Origin: Dokdonella sp.
GTDB lineage: Bacteria > Pseudomonadota > Gammaproteobacteria > Xanthomonadales > Rhodanobacteraceae
Direction of reading: 5' to 3'
DNA: 64,000 nt
Assembly: GCA_024707225.1 (NCBI GenBank)
Contig: JANQAE010000001.1
Location: 1,981,387 to 2,045,386, forward strand
The stretch's first letter is position 1; each line of letters opens with the position of its first letter. The notes beneath the pieces are model-generated. The model did no database searches and was not told where the DNA came from. It saw only the letters and a program-made list of their open reading frames with translations. Position numbers and translations under genes: made by a program. Shown here piece by piece: positions 51,136-59,237 of the stretch.

Positions 51136-51602
51136 ATGATTTCTCGCGCAATGACCCTCGCGTTACCCATGCTGGTGCTGCTTGTGTGTTCGGTCGCAGC
51201 CCAGGCTAATCCGGCCCCTCTGCCCCCGCCGCTGGTTCAGCCGCGCCGGCAACAACGCCGCTGCCGGCAGCGCCGTCTCTTCCGCAGTGCCGTGGCCTCC
51301 CCCTCAGGACACCGCGCAGGTGTGCGAGGACGTTCGCGAGCTCCGGGAGGGCGTGTCGACCCAGATCGCCGGCCTGCGGCAGCCTTAGTGAGAACGCCTC
51401 ATCCCTGCGGGCATTTGCTTGCTGGGGTGTTGCCGCCGGCGGCCTGCTTGGTTGGCTGCAACAATCCCGCCAGTTGCGCCTGAGCGCCGAGCCGCAGGAG
51501 AACGAGCGCATTGGTCAGGCCAGGGCCGGCTATGAGCCCCTATCCAAGGTCATCGGCTACTAGACCCGACAGGTCAACGAGTTTTACCCACTGCTGCGTT
51601 GA
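51136..51602 (+). pseudogene. degraded exported/membrane protein gene
   Basis: A convincing signal peptide (MISRAMTLALPMLVLLVCSVAAQANP at 51136) is followed by fragments in other frames: DTAQVCEDVRELREGVSTQIAGL, then a hydrophobic WGVAAGGLLGWLQQSRQLRLSAEPQ, and a C-terminal part with an in-frame TAG (GY*TRQVNEFYPLLR). Stops and frame changes show it is broken. It probably was a small membrane or secreted protein; the family is not recognised. Confidence 0.5.
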
Positions 51603-51645
51603 GTGCGATCTCGCGCCGCCCGCCCGATGTGACGGCCAATAGTCG

Positions 51646-52677
51646 ATGACCACCCACTCTCACTTCGAGTATCTGAATAGGCAGTGCGAATGCAGCATCA
51701 CGAAAATGAGTGATGCCGAGGCGCTCGTGCACATCGGCCAGTTGATCGACGACTCCTTCGACACCTCCTTCGAGCGTGGCGCCAAACGCGCCCTTTACTT
51801 GCTTAACGAGTTGTCCAATCGTGACCTTATCGATACAGATGGCGCACTAGTCGAATACTTCCGAGCCAATGCTTGGGCTGCACAGTCACATATTGCCAAC
51901 GTTCGACAATCTTGGTCTTGGGAAGCGCCGGAGCGGCAGGAGGAACTGCTTGCGCTTTCGCGCGCCTCAAACCACGCCGGATTTGCGAGGCTCGAGAAAG
52001 TACGACGATGCCAGATCCTCACCAATCACGCGAACCTGCTCAATACGGTCGGCCGCACGATCGATGCTATCGCCGTCTGGGACGCTGCTCTGAAGATCAT
52101 TCCTAGCTTTGGCATGGCACGGGGAAACCGTGGCCGCGGACTCAAAGACTATGCCGGCATGATCGTCGATGGCCGCGAGCGCGCGATCCTAGCTTTGCAC
52201 GCCTTTGACAGTCTTCGTTCAACGATGGCTGAGGACGCGCTCTATGAATCCGCTGACCCGCAAGCCGCACTTGTCTATTTCGCTGATCAGGCGTCGGAAC
52301 TCGCCGGAGCCGTCAATATTGACGCTGTCCGAGCGATGCAAAATCTCGAACAGGGCAATGAAGGCCGGTCGAAGGCTGAACACGCCTATCGCCGCTGGTG
52401 CCTTGAGCACTGTCTCTTTCTGTGCCCCTTGAACGATCTTGGGCCGTATCTTGCGGCAGCCACCGACGACCTGATGCTGCCCCCGCTTACCGAAGGGTTG
52501 AACGACCGTCCCGACGGACATCTTCCCCCACCAATTGTTGGCTTCTTCAATCAGATGAAGCAGGAGTATGCCTCGGCTCGCTTCATGCTTTTCGAGGGGC
52601 TCAACAGCACACAGGTCCACTTCTCTGACGCGGGGTCGCACTCACCGATACGCTCGACTATCCGCTCTATTCACTAG
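51646..52677 (+). CDS. LA2681-type HEPN protein, N-terminal part (frameshifted at 52632-52635)
   Basis: The frame encodes 343 residues, of which the first about 329 look genuine. They are mostly helical repeats, with EALVHIGQLIDDSFDTSFERGAKRALYLLNEL and AIAVWDAALKIIPSFGMARGNRGRGLKDYA (TPR-like) and a conserved WCLEHCLFLCPLNDLG. The last about 14 residues after a GGGG run are out of frame. The natural continuation is read in the next frame (52635-53234). LA2681-like proteins are HEPN-family members tied to defence or stress. Confidence 0.75.
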   Translation: MTTHSHFEYLNRQCECSITKMSDAEALVHIGQLIDDSFDTSFERGAKRALYLLNELSNRDLIDTDGALVEYFRANAWAAQSHIANVRQSWSWEAPERQEELLALSRASNHAGFARLEKVRRCQILTNHANLLNTVGRTIDAIAVWDAALKIIPSFGMARGNRGRGLKDYAGMIVDGRERAILALHAFDSLRSTMAEDALYESADPQAALVYFADQASELAGAVNIDAVRAMQNLEQGNEGRSKAEHAYRRWCLEHCLFLCPLNDLGPYLAAATDDLMLPPLTEGLNDRPDGHLPPPIVGFFNQMKQEYASARFMLFEGLNSTQVHFSDAGSHSPIRSTIRSIH

Positions 52678-53234
52678 CGAGCGAACGAGTTCGTGCAGCC
52701 TTTCGCATCACCTATTCTCTGCTCGACAAAGTCGCCTTTCTCGTTGATCGCTACTGGAACCTAGGCAAGGTTCCGGACAGAGTTAGCTTCAAGAACGTAT
52801 GGATGGTCGAGAACAAAGCGCGCCTGCTGCCACAGTTCGAGAAGTACGACAATCTTCCGTTGCGTGGCTTGTTTTGGTTGTCTAAGGAACTTTTCGACGA
52901 CCAGCTCAAGCAGACCACCTCGGACGATGCTCGCGAACTGCATGCCATCCGCAATGCGCTGGAACACACCTATCTGCGTGTAACTGAAGGCTGGGCCAAG
53001 CCGTTCATGATCACTGGGTCGAACAGCAGCAGCTTCGGCATCTCTATCGGCAGCGACGAACTCGAAGCCAAAGCGATCAGAGTCATGAAGTTGGCTCGAT
53101 CCGCACTGTTCTACGTATCTTTCGCGATCGGCGTCGAAGAGAGAAAGAAGCAACTCGCGAATTCAGGCCAGTTTGTTGGGTCGATGCCGCTCTATGGCTC
53201 CAACGACCAGCGAAAACGACGCGATCCATCCTAA
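52635..53234 (+). pseudogene. LA2681-type HEPN protein, C-terminal part
   Basis: The second part (about 199 residues) starts VALTDTLDYPLYSLASERVR in the other frame. It contains the HEPN catalytic-type motif: ELHAIRNALEHTYLRV (R-N-A-L-E-H, matching R-x4-H). It ends at 53234. An ATG at 52803 could restart translation and keep the HEPN end. HEPN domains with this motif are often RNases. One missing G in a G4 run explains the split. Confidence 0.7.
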
Positions 53235-53383
53235 GCCAGCGCGAAGAATGCAGCGCGGCCGCATAAATTCATGGACAGCACATGGGAAATTCAATTGCAT
53301 TTCTCGGAGCGCCTAGTGGGTAGGTGGTTGTCGCGCAATCGCTGCTTTGGGCCGGAAGCGGATTACATCCATCGCCCAGAGGT

Positions 53384-53632
53384 TTAGGCTTCTGTTCTTT
53401 GTTCGCGAAGGCCGGCACATACAACTTCGCTAACTTCAAGGATTGTGCTCGATGTAACCGCCTCTAGCGGTGCCCGCAACCCCAATCGCTTCATTGACCT
53501 GGAAATAACCCAATAGACTTCCCAAGCATCGGCCTGATTTGCAAGGGCCAATACGGTAAGGGTCAACAGATACTTGGTTGGATCCAACTGCCAATCAGGA
53601 ATCCTGGGTCCCCGATCGTCCAGGGAAAGCGA
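53384..53632 (-). pseudogene. integrase C-terminal extension, Xre/MbcA/ParS-like, displaced frame
   Basis: Read in frame from 53632, SLSLDDRGPRIPDWQLDPTK continues the ARRLL of the integrase. It resembles the RLLALR(L)-x-GxRIPxWQ-D pattern of Xre/MbcA/ParS toxin-binding domains, followed by a helical end (TILEVSEVVCAGLREQRTEA). The integrase's own frame instead reads RFPWTIGDPGFLIG and stops at 53563, pointing to a lost base near 53632. About 82 residues. Confidence 0.6.
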
Positions 53633-55179
53633 AGCAGCCGTCTGGCCTTGATATCCCCAATGATTTGCTCGCAAGACTTCTTTGCAAGTACGGCGTACGC
53701 CGATAGCGGGAGGTTGTGCGGTGCTTCGTAAGCTTCCAGCTTATCGCGTTCGGGTGACGGCGGCCGCACTGTCGAGGAGGCCGGAACAGAAGTGGCGAAT
53801 CCCTTCACCACGTCTGGAGCGCTAAACGGAATAACGATGATCATCGTGCCACCTTCCAGGTGAAGGACTCGAGCAGCCTGCTCCTTCTCCACATCTCGCG
53901 AAGCAACCGCCGATTCCATTATCGATGCGCTAGTCACAGCGGCACCTTGCTCCATCTGATCCAAACGATCAGCCCAGTCCTGCATCATGAGCCGGCGCTG
54001 CTCAACGTACTCGGCGTGGTTGTAAGCCACACCACCACCCTTAGCATCCGCATGCGACAGTTGGGCGTCTATCCAGACCTTGGGATAGCCGTATTCGTTC
54101 AGCGCGGTCGCAATCGTGGCGCGGATACCGTGACTGGTCAGACGCTCCTTGAATGCCAGCGATTCAAGCGCCTGATTCAGTGTGTTCTCACTGATCGGTT
54201 TCTTTACATCGCCACGTTGCGACAAGATGTAGCGCTGACCCAGCCGCACGAAACCAAGCAACTGGCGTACGACTTCAAGGGCCTGGGTCGACAAGGGGAC
54301 GACGTAGGGTGGCACGTCATGTGGCCGCTTGCCTTGCTTGCGTATCGTCAGTTGCAGCTGTTTTACAAGCTCTGCAGGAACAGTCCAGAGCCTTCGCTCC
54401 AGATCGAACTGATCCGGCGTTGCGAATCGCAGCTCCCCTGTGCGTACACCTGTCAGCAACAGCAGGCGTAAGCCAAGCCGAATCTGCTGATGGCCCCGAT
54501 AGCCACGTAGTCCCTGCAGAAGCAGCGGCAACTCCTCCACCCGCAGGAAGGGATTGTGGACAACTGGCACCCTCGGCAGGGCAACGGCGTCCAGATCCAG
54601 CGCGGGATTGCGCTCGAGCCCCGGGAACTTGACCATGGCAAACCGGAAGAGCTGTCGGAGCCAGAGCCGGCACTTCTGGGCAATGGTGAGTGCACCGCGC
54701 GCTTCAATTTTTGCCAGCACGGCGACAAGATCGCTTCGGCTGATGTCGTAGATCGACCGCTTCCTGAGCGTTGGTAGGATGTCTTTCCGGAAGATCCGCT
54801 GGATCTGCACCAAGCTGCCTTGGCGCTTGGGTTTCAGACTGAGGCGACGATGCTCGACCCAGATGTCGAAGACCGTCTGGAAGACCTGTTCTTCCGCCAG
54901 GTGCCGGACGAGTCGTTCGTGTTTGCGATGCTCCTGGGGATTCACCCCGCTGGCCACCAGAGCCCGGGCGGCCTCCCTACGGGTTCGCGCCTCCTTGAGG
55001 CTGACCTCCGGGTAGGTTCCCAAGGACATGCGTCGCTGCTTGCCGAGCCATGGGTATCGGAAATGCCAGCTCTTACTGCCATTGGCGGCCACATTCAGCG
55101 CCAGGCCGCGGCCATCGCCGAGGGTGTAGGCCTTGCCGATGGCCCGGGCCTGCCGGACCGCGATGTCCGTGAGCGGCAT
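53563..55179 (-). CDS. tyrosine integrase, DUF4102-type
   Basis: The 538 residues show an N-terminal DUF4102 arm-binding domain (LTDIAVRQARAIGKAYTLGDGRGLALNV and GSKSWHFRYPWLGKQRRMSLGTYPEVSL), a core-binding domain, and the catalytic domain. The catalytic residues are Arg in LLTGVRTGELR, HGIRATIATAL (His-x-x-Arg), LSHAD (His), and Tyr in NHAEYVEQRR. A C-terminal extension of about 140 residues reaches into a displaced Xre/ParS-like domain. It sits about 250 bp from the tRNA-Gly, reading away from it, as in P4-type islands. Confidence 0.9.
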   Translation of the reverse strand: MPLTDIAVRQARAIGKAYTLGDGRGLALNVAANGSKSWHFRYPWLGKQRRMSLGTYPEVSLKEARTRREAARALVASGVNPQEHRKHERLVRHLAEEQVFQTVFDIWVEHRRLSLKPKRQGSLVQIQRIFRKDILPTLRKRSIYDISRSDLVAVLAKIEARGALTIAQKCRLWLRQLFRFAMVKFPGLERNPALDLDAVALPRVPVVHNPFLRVEELPLLLQGLRGYRGHQQIRLGLRLLLLTGVRTGELRFATPDQFDLERRLWTVPAELVKQLQLTIRKQGKRPHDVPPYVVPLSTQALEVVRQLLGFVRLGQRYILSQRGDVKKPISENTLNQALESLAFKERLTSHGIRATIATALNEYGYPKVWIDAQLSHADAKGGGVAYNHAEYVEQRRLMMQDWADRLDQMEQGAAVTSASIMESAVASRDVEKEQAARVLHLEGGTMIIVIPFSAPDVVKGFATSVPASSTVRPPSPERDKLEAYEAPHNLPLSAYAVLAKKSCEQIIGDIKARRLLRFPWTIGDPGFLIGSWIQPSIC

Positions 55180-55393
55180 GGCGCCCGTTCCTGACCCAAG
55201 TCGGAAACGAAGATCCTAGCGCTGCCGGCCAGCGACACCCAAGCGAGTCCATCGCTCTCAGCCCTTGAAAAAAGGTCAAAAAAATGGACTAAAAACGACT
55301 GGCTGTCGGTGGATTCCGGTAGACGTTTCTGGAACGGCGCAGCCACGAAAAAGGGGCCTAAACCCCTGATTGGCCTATGATTCGCAGCCTTCT

Positions 55394-55427
55394 ATGGACG
55401 TCAGTGGCGCTCCATGGCCTTCAGTGG
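55394..55427. repeat. near-identical 14-bp direct repeats next to attR
   Basis: ATGGACGTCAGTGG (55394-55407) and ATGGCCTTCAGTGG (55414-55427) are 20 bp apart, two turns of the helix, and just before the tRNA. Such spacing fits integrase or excisionase arm sites. Confidence 0.55.
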
Positions 55428-55431
55428 ATTT

Positions 55432-55452
55432 GAGCGGGTGAAGGGAATCGAA
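55432..55452. other. right attachment site (attR core within tRNA-Gly)
   Basis: The 21-bp sequence shared with 35601-35621. It forms the 3' acceptor strand and part of the T-arm of the intact tRNA, so integration did not damage the gene. Confidence 0.9.
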
Positions 55453-55503
55453 CCCTCGTCAGTAGCTTGGGAAGCTACAGCTCTACCATTGAGCTACACC
55501 CGC
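55433..55503 (-). tRNA. tRNA-Gly (anticodon CCC)
   Basis: Read on the minus strand: acceptor GCGGGTG pairs with CACCCGC, discriminator T, D-arm TAGCTCAATGGTAGAGC, anticodon arm GTAGC-TTCCCAA-GCTAC (anticodon CCC), and T-arm GAGGGTTCGATTCCCTT. The sequence is close to E. coli glyU. The encoded CCA is not present (the next bases are CAA). It is the integration site of the island. Confidence 0.97.
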
Positions 55504-55744
55504 CCGGCCGGACCGCGCCGCTGGGGCGGGCCGGACGCGAAGAGTAGCGGTGCGCGCCCGGCACCTGCAAGCCAAATGTAAAGAAGCGCAGCGCTCGGTA
55601 AACACGGTCGATGAACGGATTCGGGAAGGTGATCGTTCAGCGGCTGTCGGCTGAACTAGCGGCGCGTTCGGCGGCCCCGGGCGCCGGCTTGCGATCCGGT
55701 CACCGGACGCGCCGAGAACGGCCGATCCTTGCAGGAGTCACTCC

Positions 55745-58081
55745 ATGAATATGCGACCCCGCTCGCCCCTCCCGATGGCTCGGGCGCTGCTGGCGCTGGT
55801 CCTGATCGCGCTCGCCGGCGCCGCGCTGGCCGATCCGCCCGGCCGCGTCGCCCGCATGAGCTACATCAGCGGCAACGCGAGCTTCCAGCCCGGCGGCGAC
55901 GACCGCTGGAGCGAGGCGATGATCAACCGCCCGCTGGTCAGCGGCGACCGCCTCTATACCGACAGCGACTCGCGCGTCGAGTTGGAGGTCGGCACCGCGG
56001 TGCTGCGCATGGACGATCGCACGAGCCTGTCCTTCCTCGATGTCAACGACGACATCGTCCAGGTCGAGCTGACCCAGGGCACGCTGAACCTGCAGGTCAA
56101 GCGCCTGTTCGACGGCCAGACCTACGAGGTCGACACGCCGACGCTCGCGTTCGTCGTCGACCGGCCCGGCAACTACCGCATCGACATCGCCCCGCAGGGC
56201 GATTCGACGATGGTGACGGTCTTCGAGGGCGGCGGCTCGGTCTATGGCCAGGGCGGCGCCAGCTATCGCGTCGACGACCGCCAGTCCTATCGCTTCTACG
56301 ACGCCTCGCTGAGCGACTACGAAGTCCTGGACCTGCCGCGCAGCGACAACTTCGACCGCTGGTGCTTCGAGCGCGCCGATCGCTACACGCGCTCGGTGGC
56401 GCGCCAGTACGTGTCCGAGGAGGTCATCGGCTATGCCGACCTCGACGGCTACGGCAGCTGGACCTCGAACGCCAGCTACGGCTCGGTCTGGTTCCCGACC
56501 ACGGTCGCGGTCGGCTGGGCGCCGTATCGCTACGGACGCTGGTCGTGGATCGACCCGTGGGGCTGGAGCTGGGTCGACGACGCACCGTGGGGCTTCGCGC
56601 CTTCGCACTACGGCCGCTGGGTCTACGTCGGCAACCGCTGGGGCTGGTGCCCTGGCCCGCGCCATCTGCGCCCGGTCTACGCGCCGGCGCTGGTCGGCTT
56701 CATCGGCGGCCGCAACTGGAGCGTGTCGATCTCCGGCGGCGGGCCGGTCGGCTGGTTCCCGCTCGGTCCGCGCGACGTCTACGTGCCGTGGTACCGCAGC
56801 TCGCGCTCGTATTTCACGAACGTCAACGTGACCAACATCCGCAACACGACGGTGATCAACAACACCTACATCACCAACGTCTACAACAACTACGCGGCGG
56901 GCCGCCCGTCCGGCATCGACTACGCCTATCGCCGTGACGTCAATGCCGTGACCGCAGTGCCGGACAACGTGTTCAACAGCTCCGGCCGCGTCGGTTCGGC
57001 ACGCCTGAATCTGGACCGCAACAACCTGGCGCGCGCCGAGGTGGTCAGCCGCGTACCGGTGCTGCCGACCGAGGCCAGCCTCGCGCCGCGCGGCGGCGCC
57101 CGCGATCTGCCGCAGCGCGCGGCCTCGTTCGACCGGGCGGTCATCGCACGCAACACGCCGCCGCCGGCGCCTGCGCCGTTCGAGCAGCGCAAGCTCGCGA
57201 TCGAGCGCAACGGTGGGCAGCCGCTGCAGACCCAGGAGCTGCGCCAGCTCGCCGACCGTGCGCCGAAGACCGCAGCGGCGTCGCGCCAGGAGCGCATCCA
57301 GGTGGTCGGCAACGGGGCGGCACAGCGTGCACCGCAGGCGCTGCCACCGAAGAGCGCCGCGCCGGGCCGCATCGAGCGCACGCCGGCGGTCGGCGCGAAT
57401 GCGCCGGCGCCGGGTGCCTCGCGCGCGCCGTCGAACGTCGCGCCCGACCGGCGCGCAGTGGCGCCGGAGCGCGCCCCGGCCGCGATGCAGCGCAGCGATC
57501 GCGCCCTGCCGTCGTCGGGCTATGCGCCGCGCGGCGAGCGTGCGCCGGCTGCGAAGATCGAGCGTGGCGCCGCGCCGGCGGCCGCGCCGCGTGCCGAACG
57601 CGCACCGGCCACGACGCCGCGCGCGGAACGTGCGCCAGCGGCCGCGCCGCGTGTGGAGCGCGCACCGGAGGCAGCGCGGTCGTTCGAGGGCCGCAGTCAG
57701 CCGGCGCCGAGTGAGCGGCCGGCGCGCACGATGCAGCCGCGTGAGCCGGCCCAGCAGCGGGCGCCGACGGTCCGCCAGTACGAGCCGCGCAACGCCCAAC
57801 CGGCCGTTCGCGAACCGGCGCCGGCGCGCAGTTACCGCCAGGCGGCGCCCGAGCCGCGCCGGATCGAGCAGGCTCCGGCACAGCGCGCCGAGCCGCAACC
57901 GCGCGCACAGCCGGCGCCGCAGCGCATGGAGCGCAGCGCGCCGCAGGCCGCACCGCGCGCCGCGCAGCCGGCGCCGCAACAGCAGCGCGCGATCGAGCCG
58001 CGCCAGCAGGCCGCGCCGCCGCAGAAGCAGCGCGTCGAGCGTTCGCGCGACAACGACGGCAAGGGCAAGGACGATCGCTGA
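55745..58081 (+). CDS. FecR-domain/DUF6600 secreted protein with R/A/P-rich tail
   Basis: This 778-residue protein has a signal peptide (to about residue 29, LAGAALA-DP) and a FecR domain (about 60-190: SGDRLYTDSDSRVELEVGTAVLRMDDRTSLSFL). An aromatic DUF6600 domain follows (FPTTVAVGWAPYRYGRW, WIDPWGWSWVDDAPWGFAPSHYGRWV). After a short N/T-rich stretch, residues about 420-778 are low complexity, rich in Arg, Ala, Pro and Gln, with internal decamer repeats. Such proteins are found in Proteobacteria, with role unknown; no sigma factor or receptor is linked. AGGAGT precedes the ATG. A strong terminator follows. Confidence 0.85.
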   Translation: MNMRPRSPLPMARALLALVLIALAGAALADPPGRVARMSYISGNASFQPGGDDRWSEAMINRPLVSGDRLYTDSDSRVELEVGTAVLRMDDRTSLSFLDVNDDIVQVELTQGTLNLQVKRLFDGQTYEVDTPTLAFVVDRPGNYRIDIAPQGDSTMVTVFEGGGSVYGQGGASYRVDDRQSYRFYDASLSDYEVLDLPRSDNFDRWCFERADRYTRSVARQYVSEEVIGYADLDGYGSWTSNASYGSVWFPTTVAVGWAPYRYGRWSWIDPWGWSWVDDAPWGFAPSHYGRWVYVGNRWGWCPGPRHLRPVYAPALVGFIGGRNWSVSISGGGPVGWFPLGPRDVYVPWYRSSRSYFTNVNVTNIRNTTVINNTYITNVYNNYAAGRPSGIDYAYRRDVNAVTAVPDNVFNSSGRVGSARLNLDRNNLARAEVVSRVPVLPTEASLAPRGGARDLPQRAASFDRAVIARNTPPPAPAPFEQRKLAIERNGGQPLQTQELRQLADRAPKTAAASRQERIQVVGNGAAQRAPQALPPKSAAPGRIERTPAVGANAPAPGASRAPSNVAPDRRAVAPERAPAAMQRSDRALPSSGYAPRGERAPAAKIERGAAPAAAPRAERAPATTPRAERAPAAAPRVERAPEAARSFEGRSQPAPSERPARTMQPREPAQQRAPTVRQYEPRNAQPAVREPAPARSYRQAAPEPRRIEQAPAQRAEPQPRAQPAPQRMERSAPQAAPRAAQPAPQQQRAIEPRQQAAPPQKQRVERSRDNDGKGKDDR
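57587..57676 (+). repeat. three tandem 30-bp (10-residue) coding repeats
   Basis: The decapeptides PRAERAPATT, PRAERAPAAA and PRVERAPEAA follow each other in the FecR/DUF6600 protein, encoded at 57587-57616, 57617-57646 and 57647-57676. Further diverged copies flank them. Confidence 0.85.
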
Positions 58082-58110
58082 GCGATCCGCGCATCCGGAT
58101 CGCCATTCGG

Positions 58111-58144
58111 AAGGCCGCCGCGTCGACGACGCGGCGGCCTTTTT
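58111..58144 (+). terminator. Rho-independent terminator after the FecR gene
   Basis: GGCCGCCGCGTC pairs with GACGCGGCGGCC (12 bp, GAC loop), with AA before and TTTTT after. It lies 32 bp after the stop codon. Confidence 0.9.
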
Positions 58145-58175
58145 CGGTTCACGGGCAATGCCGGACCGGCACCGC

Positions 58176-58181
58176 TACAAT
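58176..58181 (+). promoter_or_regulatory. -10 element of the thiS-thiG-trmB unit
   Basis: TACAAT at 58176-58181. A start seven bases downstream falls on the thiS ATG (58188), so a leaderless mRNA is plausible. No -35 is apparent. Confidence 0.45.
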
Positions 58182-58187
58182 GGTCCG

Positions 58188-58388
58188 ATGCATATCGTGC
58201 TCAACGGCCAACCCTACGAGTGTCCCGTGCCGACGACCGTCGCCGGGCTGCTCGAAGCGATCGGCCTCGGTCAAAAGCGCGTCGCGGTCGAGGTCAACCA
58301 GCGCATCGTGCCGCGCAGCCGCCACGCCACGCAGAACCTCGAGCCGGACGATCGCGTCGAGATCGTGCACGCCATCGGCGGCGGCTGA
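58188..58388 (+). CDS. thiS: thiamine biosynthesis sulfur-carrier protein
   Basis: ThiS is a ubiquitin-like protein whose C-terminal Gly-Gly is converted to a thiocarboxylate that donates sulfur for the thiazole. The 66 residues start [13 protein letters not shown], contain [13 protein letters not shown] and end [11 protein letters not shown]. It is followed 42 bp later by thiG, with which it works. Start at 58188 has no ribosome site. Confidence 0.95.
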   Translation: MHIVLNGQPYECPVPTTVAGLLEAIGLGQKRVAVEVNQRIVPRSRHATQNLEPDDRVEIVHAIGGG

Positions 58389-58430
58389 GCCGCCTCCTCT
58401 TCCCTCAGCTTTCCGACCACGCCCACTGTC

Positions 58431-59237
58431 ATGACGCCTGCCCCCTCCGCCGGCACCGCCGACGACTCGTTCGTCATCGCCGGCCGCACCTATCGATCCC
58501 GCCTGCTGACCGGCACCGGCAAGTACCGCGACCTGGACGAGACGCGCCGCGCGACCGAAGCGGCCGGCGCCGAGATCGTCACCGTCGCGATCCGCCGCAC
58601 CAACATCGGCCAGGACCCGGACCAGCCGAACCTGCTCGACGTGCTGCCGCCGTCGCGCTACACGATCCTGCCCAATACCGCCGGCTGCTACACCGCCGAG
58701 GAGGCTGTGCGCACCTGCCTGCTCGCACGCGAACTGCTCGACGGCCACAACCTCGTCAAGCTCGAGGTGCTCGGCGACCAGCGCACGCTGTTTCCGGACG
58801 TCGTGCAGACGCTGGCCGCGGCCGAGCGCCTGGTCGCCGAAGGCTTCGACGTGATGGTCTACACCTCGGACGATCCGCTGCTGGCGCGGCGCCTGGAGGC
58901 GATCGGCTGCGTCGCGATCATGCCGCTGGCGGCACCGATCGGCTCGGGCCTGGGCATCCAGAACCGCTACAACCTGCTCGAGATCGTCGAGAACGCCAAA
59001 GTGCCGGTACTCGTGGATGCCGGCGTCGGCACCGCCTCGGATGCCGCGATCGCGATGGAACTGGGCTGCGACGGCGTGCTGATGAACACCGCGATCGCCG
59101 GTGCGCGCGATCCGGTGCTGATGGCGCATGCGATGAAGCTGGCGGTCGAGGCCGGCCGCAGCGCGTTCCGCGCCGGCCGCATTCCGCGCAAGCGCTATGC
59201 GTCGGCGTCGAGTCCGATCGACGGGACGATCGGATGA
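58431..59237 (+). CDS. thiG: thiazole synthase
   Basis: ThiG makes the thiazole phosphate carboxylate from DXP, dehydroglycine and ThiS thiocarboxylate. The 268 residues carry the TIM-barrel features [37 protein letters not shown], the Schiff-base lysine strand [46 protein letters not shown] and [14 protein letters not shown]. Coupled to trmB by an ATGA overlap. With thiC at 20 kb it belongs to thiamine synthesis. Confidence 0.97.
   Translation: MTPAPSAGTADDSFVIAGRTYRSRLLTGTGKYRDLDETRRATEAAGAEIVTVAIRRTNIGQDPDQPNLLDVLPPSRYTILPNTAGCYTAEEAVRTCLLARELLDGHNLVKLEVLGDQRTLFPDVVQTLAAAERLVAEGFDVMVYTSDDPLLARRLEAIGCVAIMPLAAPIGSGLGIQNRYNLLEIVENAKVPVLVDAGVGTASDAAIAMELGCDGVLMNTAIAGARDPVLMAHAMKLAVEAGRSAFRAGRIPRKRYASASSPIDGTIG

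Larger units (their letters stand above)
35601..55452. mobile_element. tRNA-Gly-integrated genomic island (about 20 kb) with defence cargo
   Basis: The island is bounded by two 21-bp copies of the tRNA-Gly(CCC) 3' end (35601-35621 and 55432-55452), with the intact tRNA at the right and a tyrosine integrase beside it. Genes inside are visibly less GC-rich and use codons unlike the flanks. The cargo consists of toxin-antitoxin genes, an AbiEi gene, an Ssp-type phosphorothioation cluster with non-standard partners, and a HEPN gene. No transfer (tra/mob) genes are seen, so it is not self-transmissible as it stands. Confidence 0.9.

Noticed and set aside
53235-53383. Further gene fragment between the HEPN gene and the integrase
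   Set aside because: About 150 bp with no open frame of note, and no terminator or repeat I can support.
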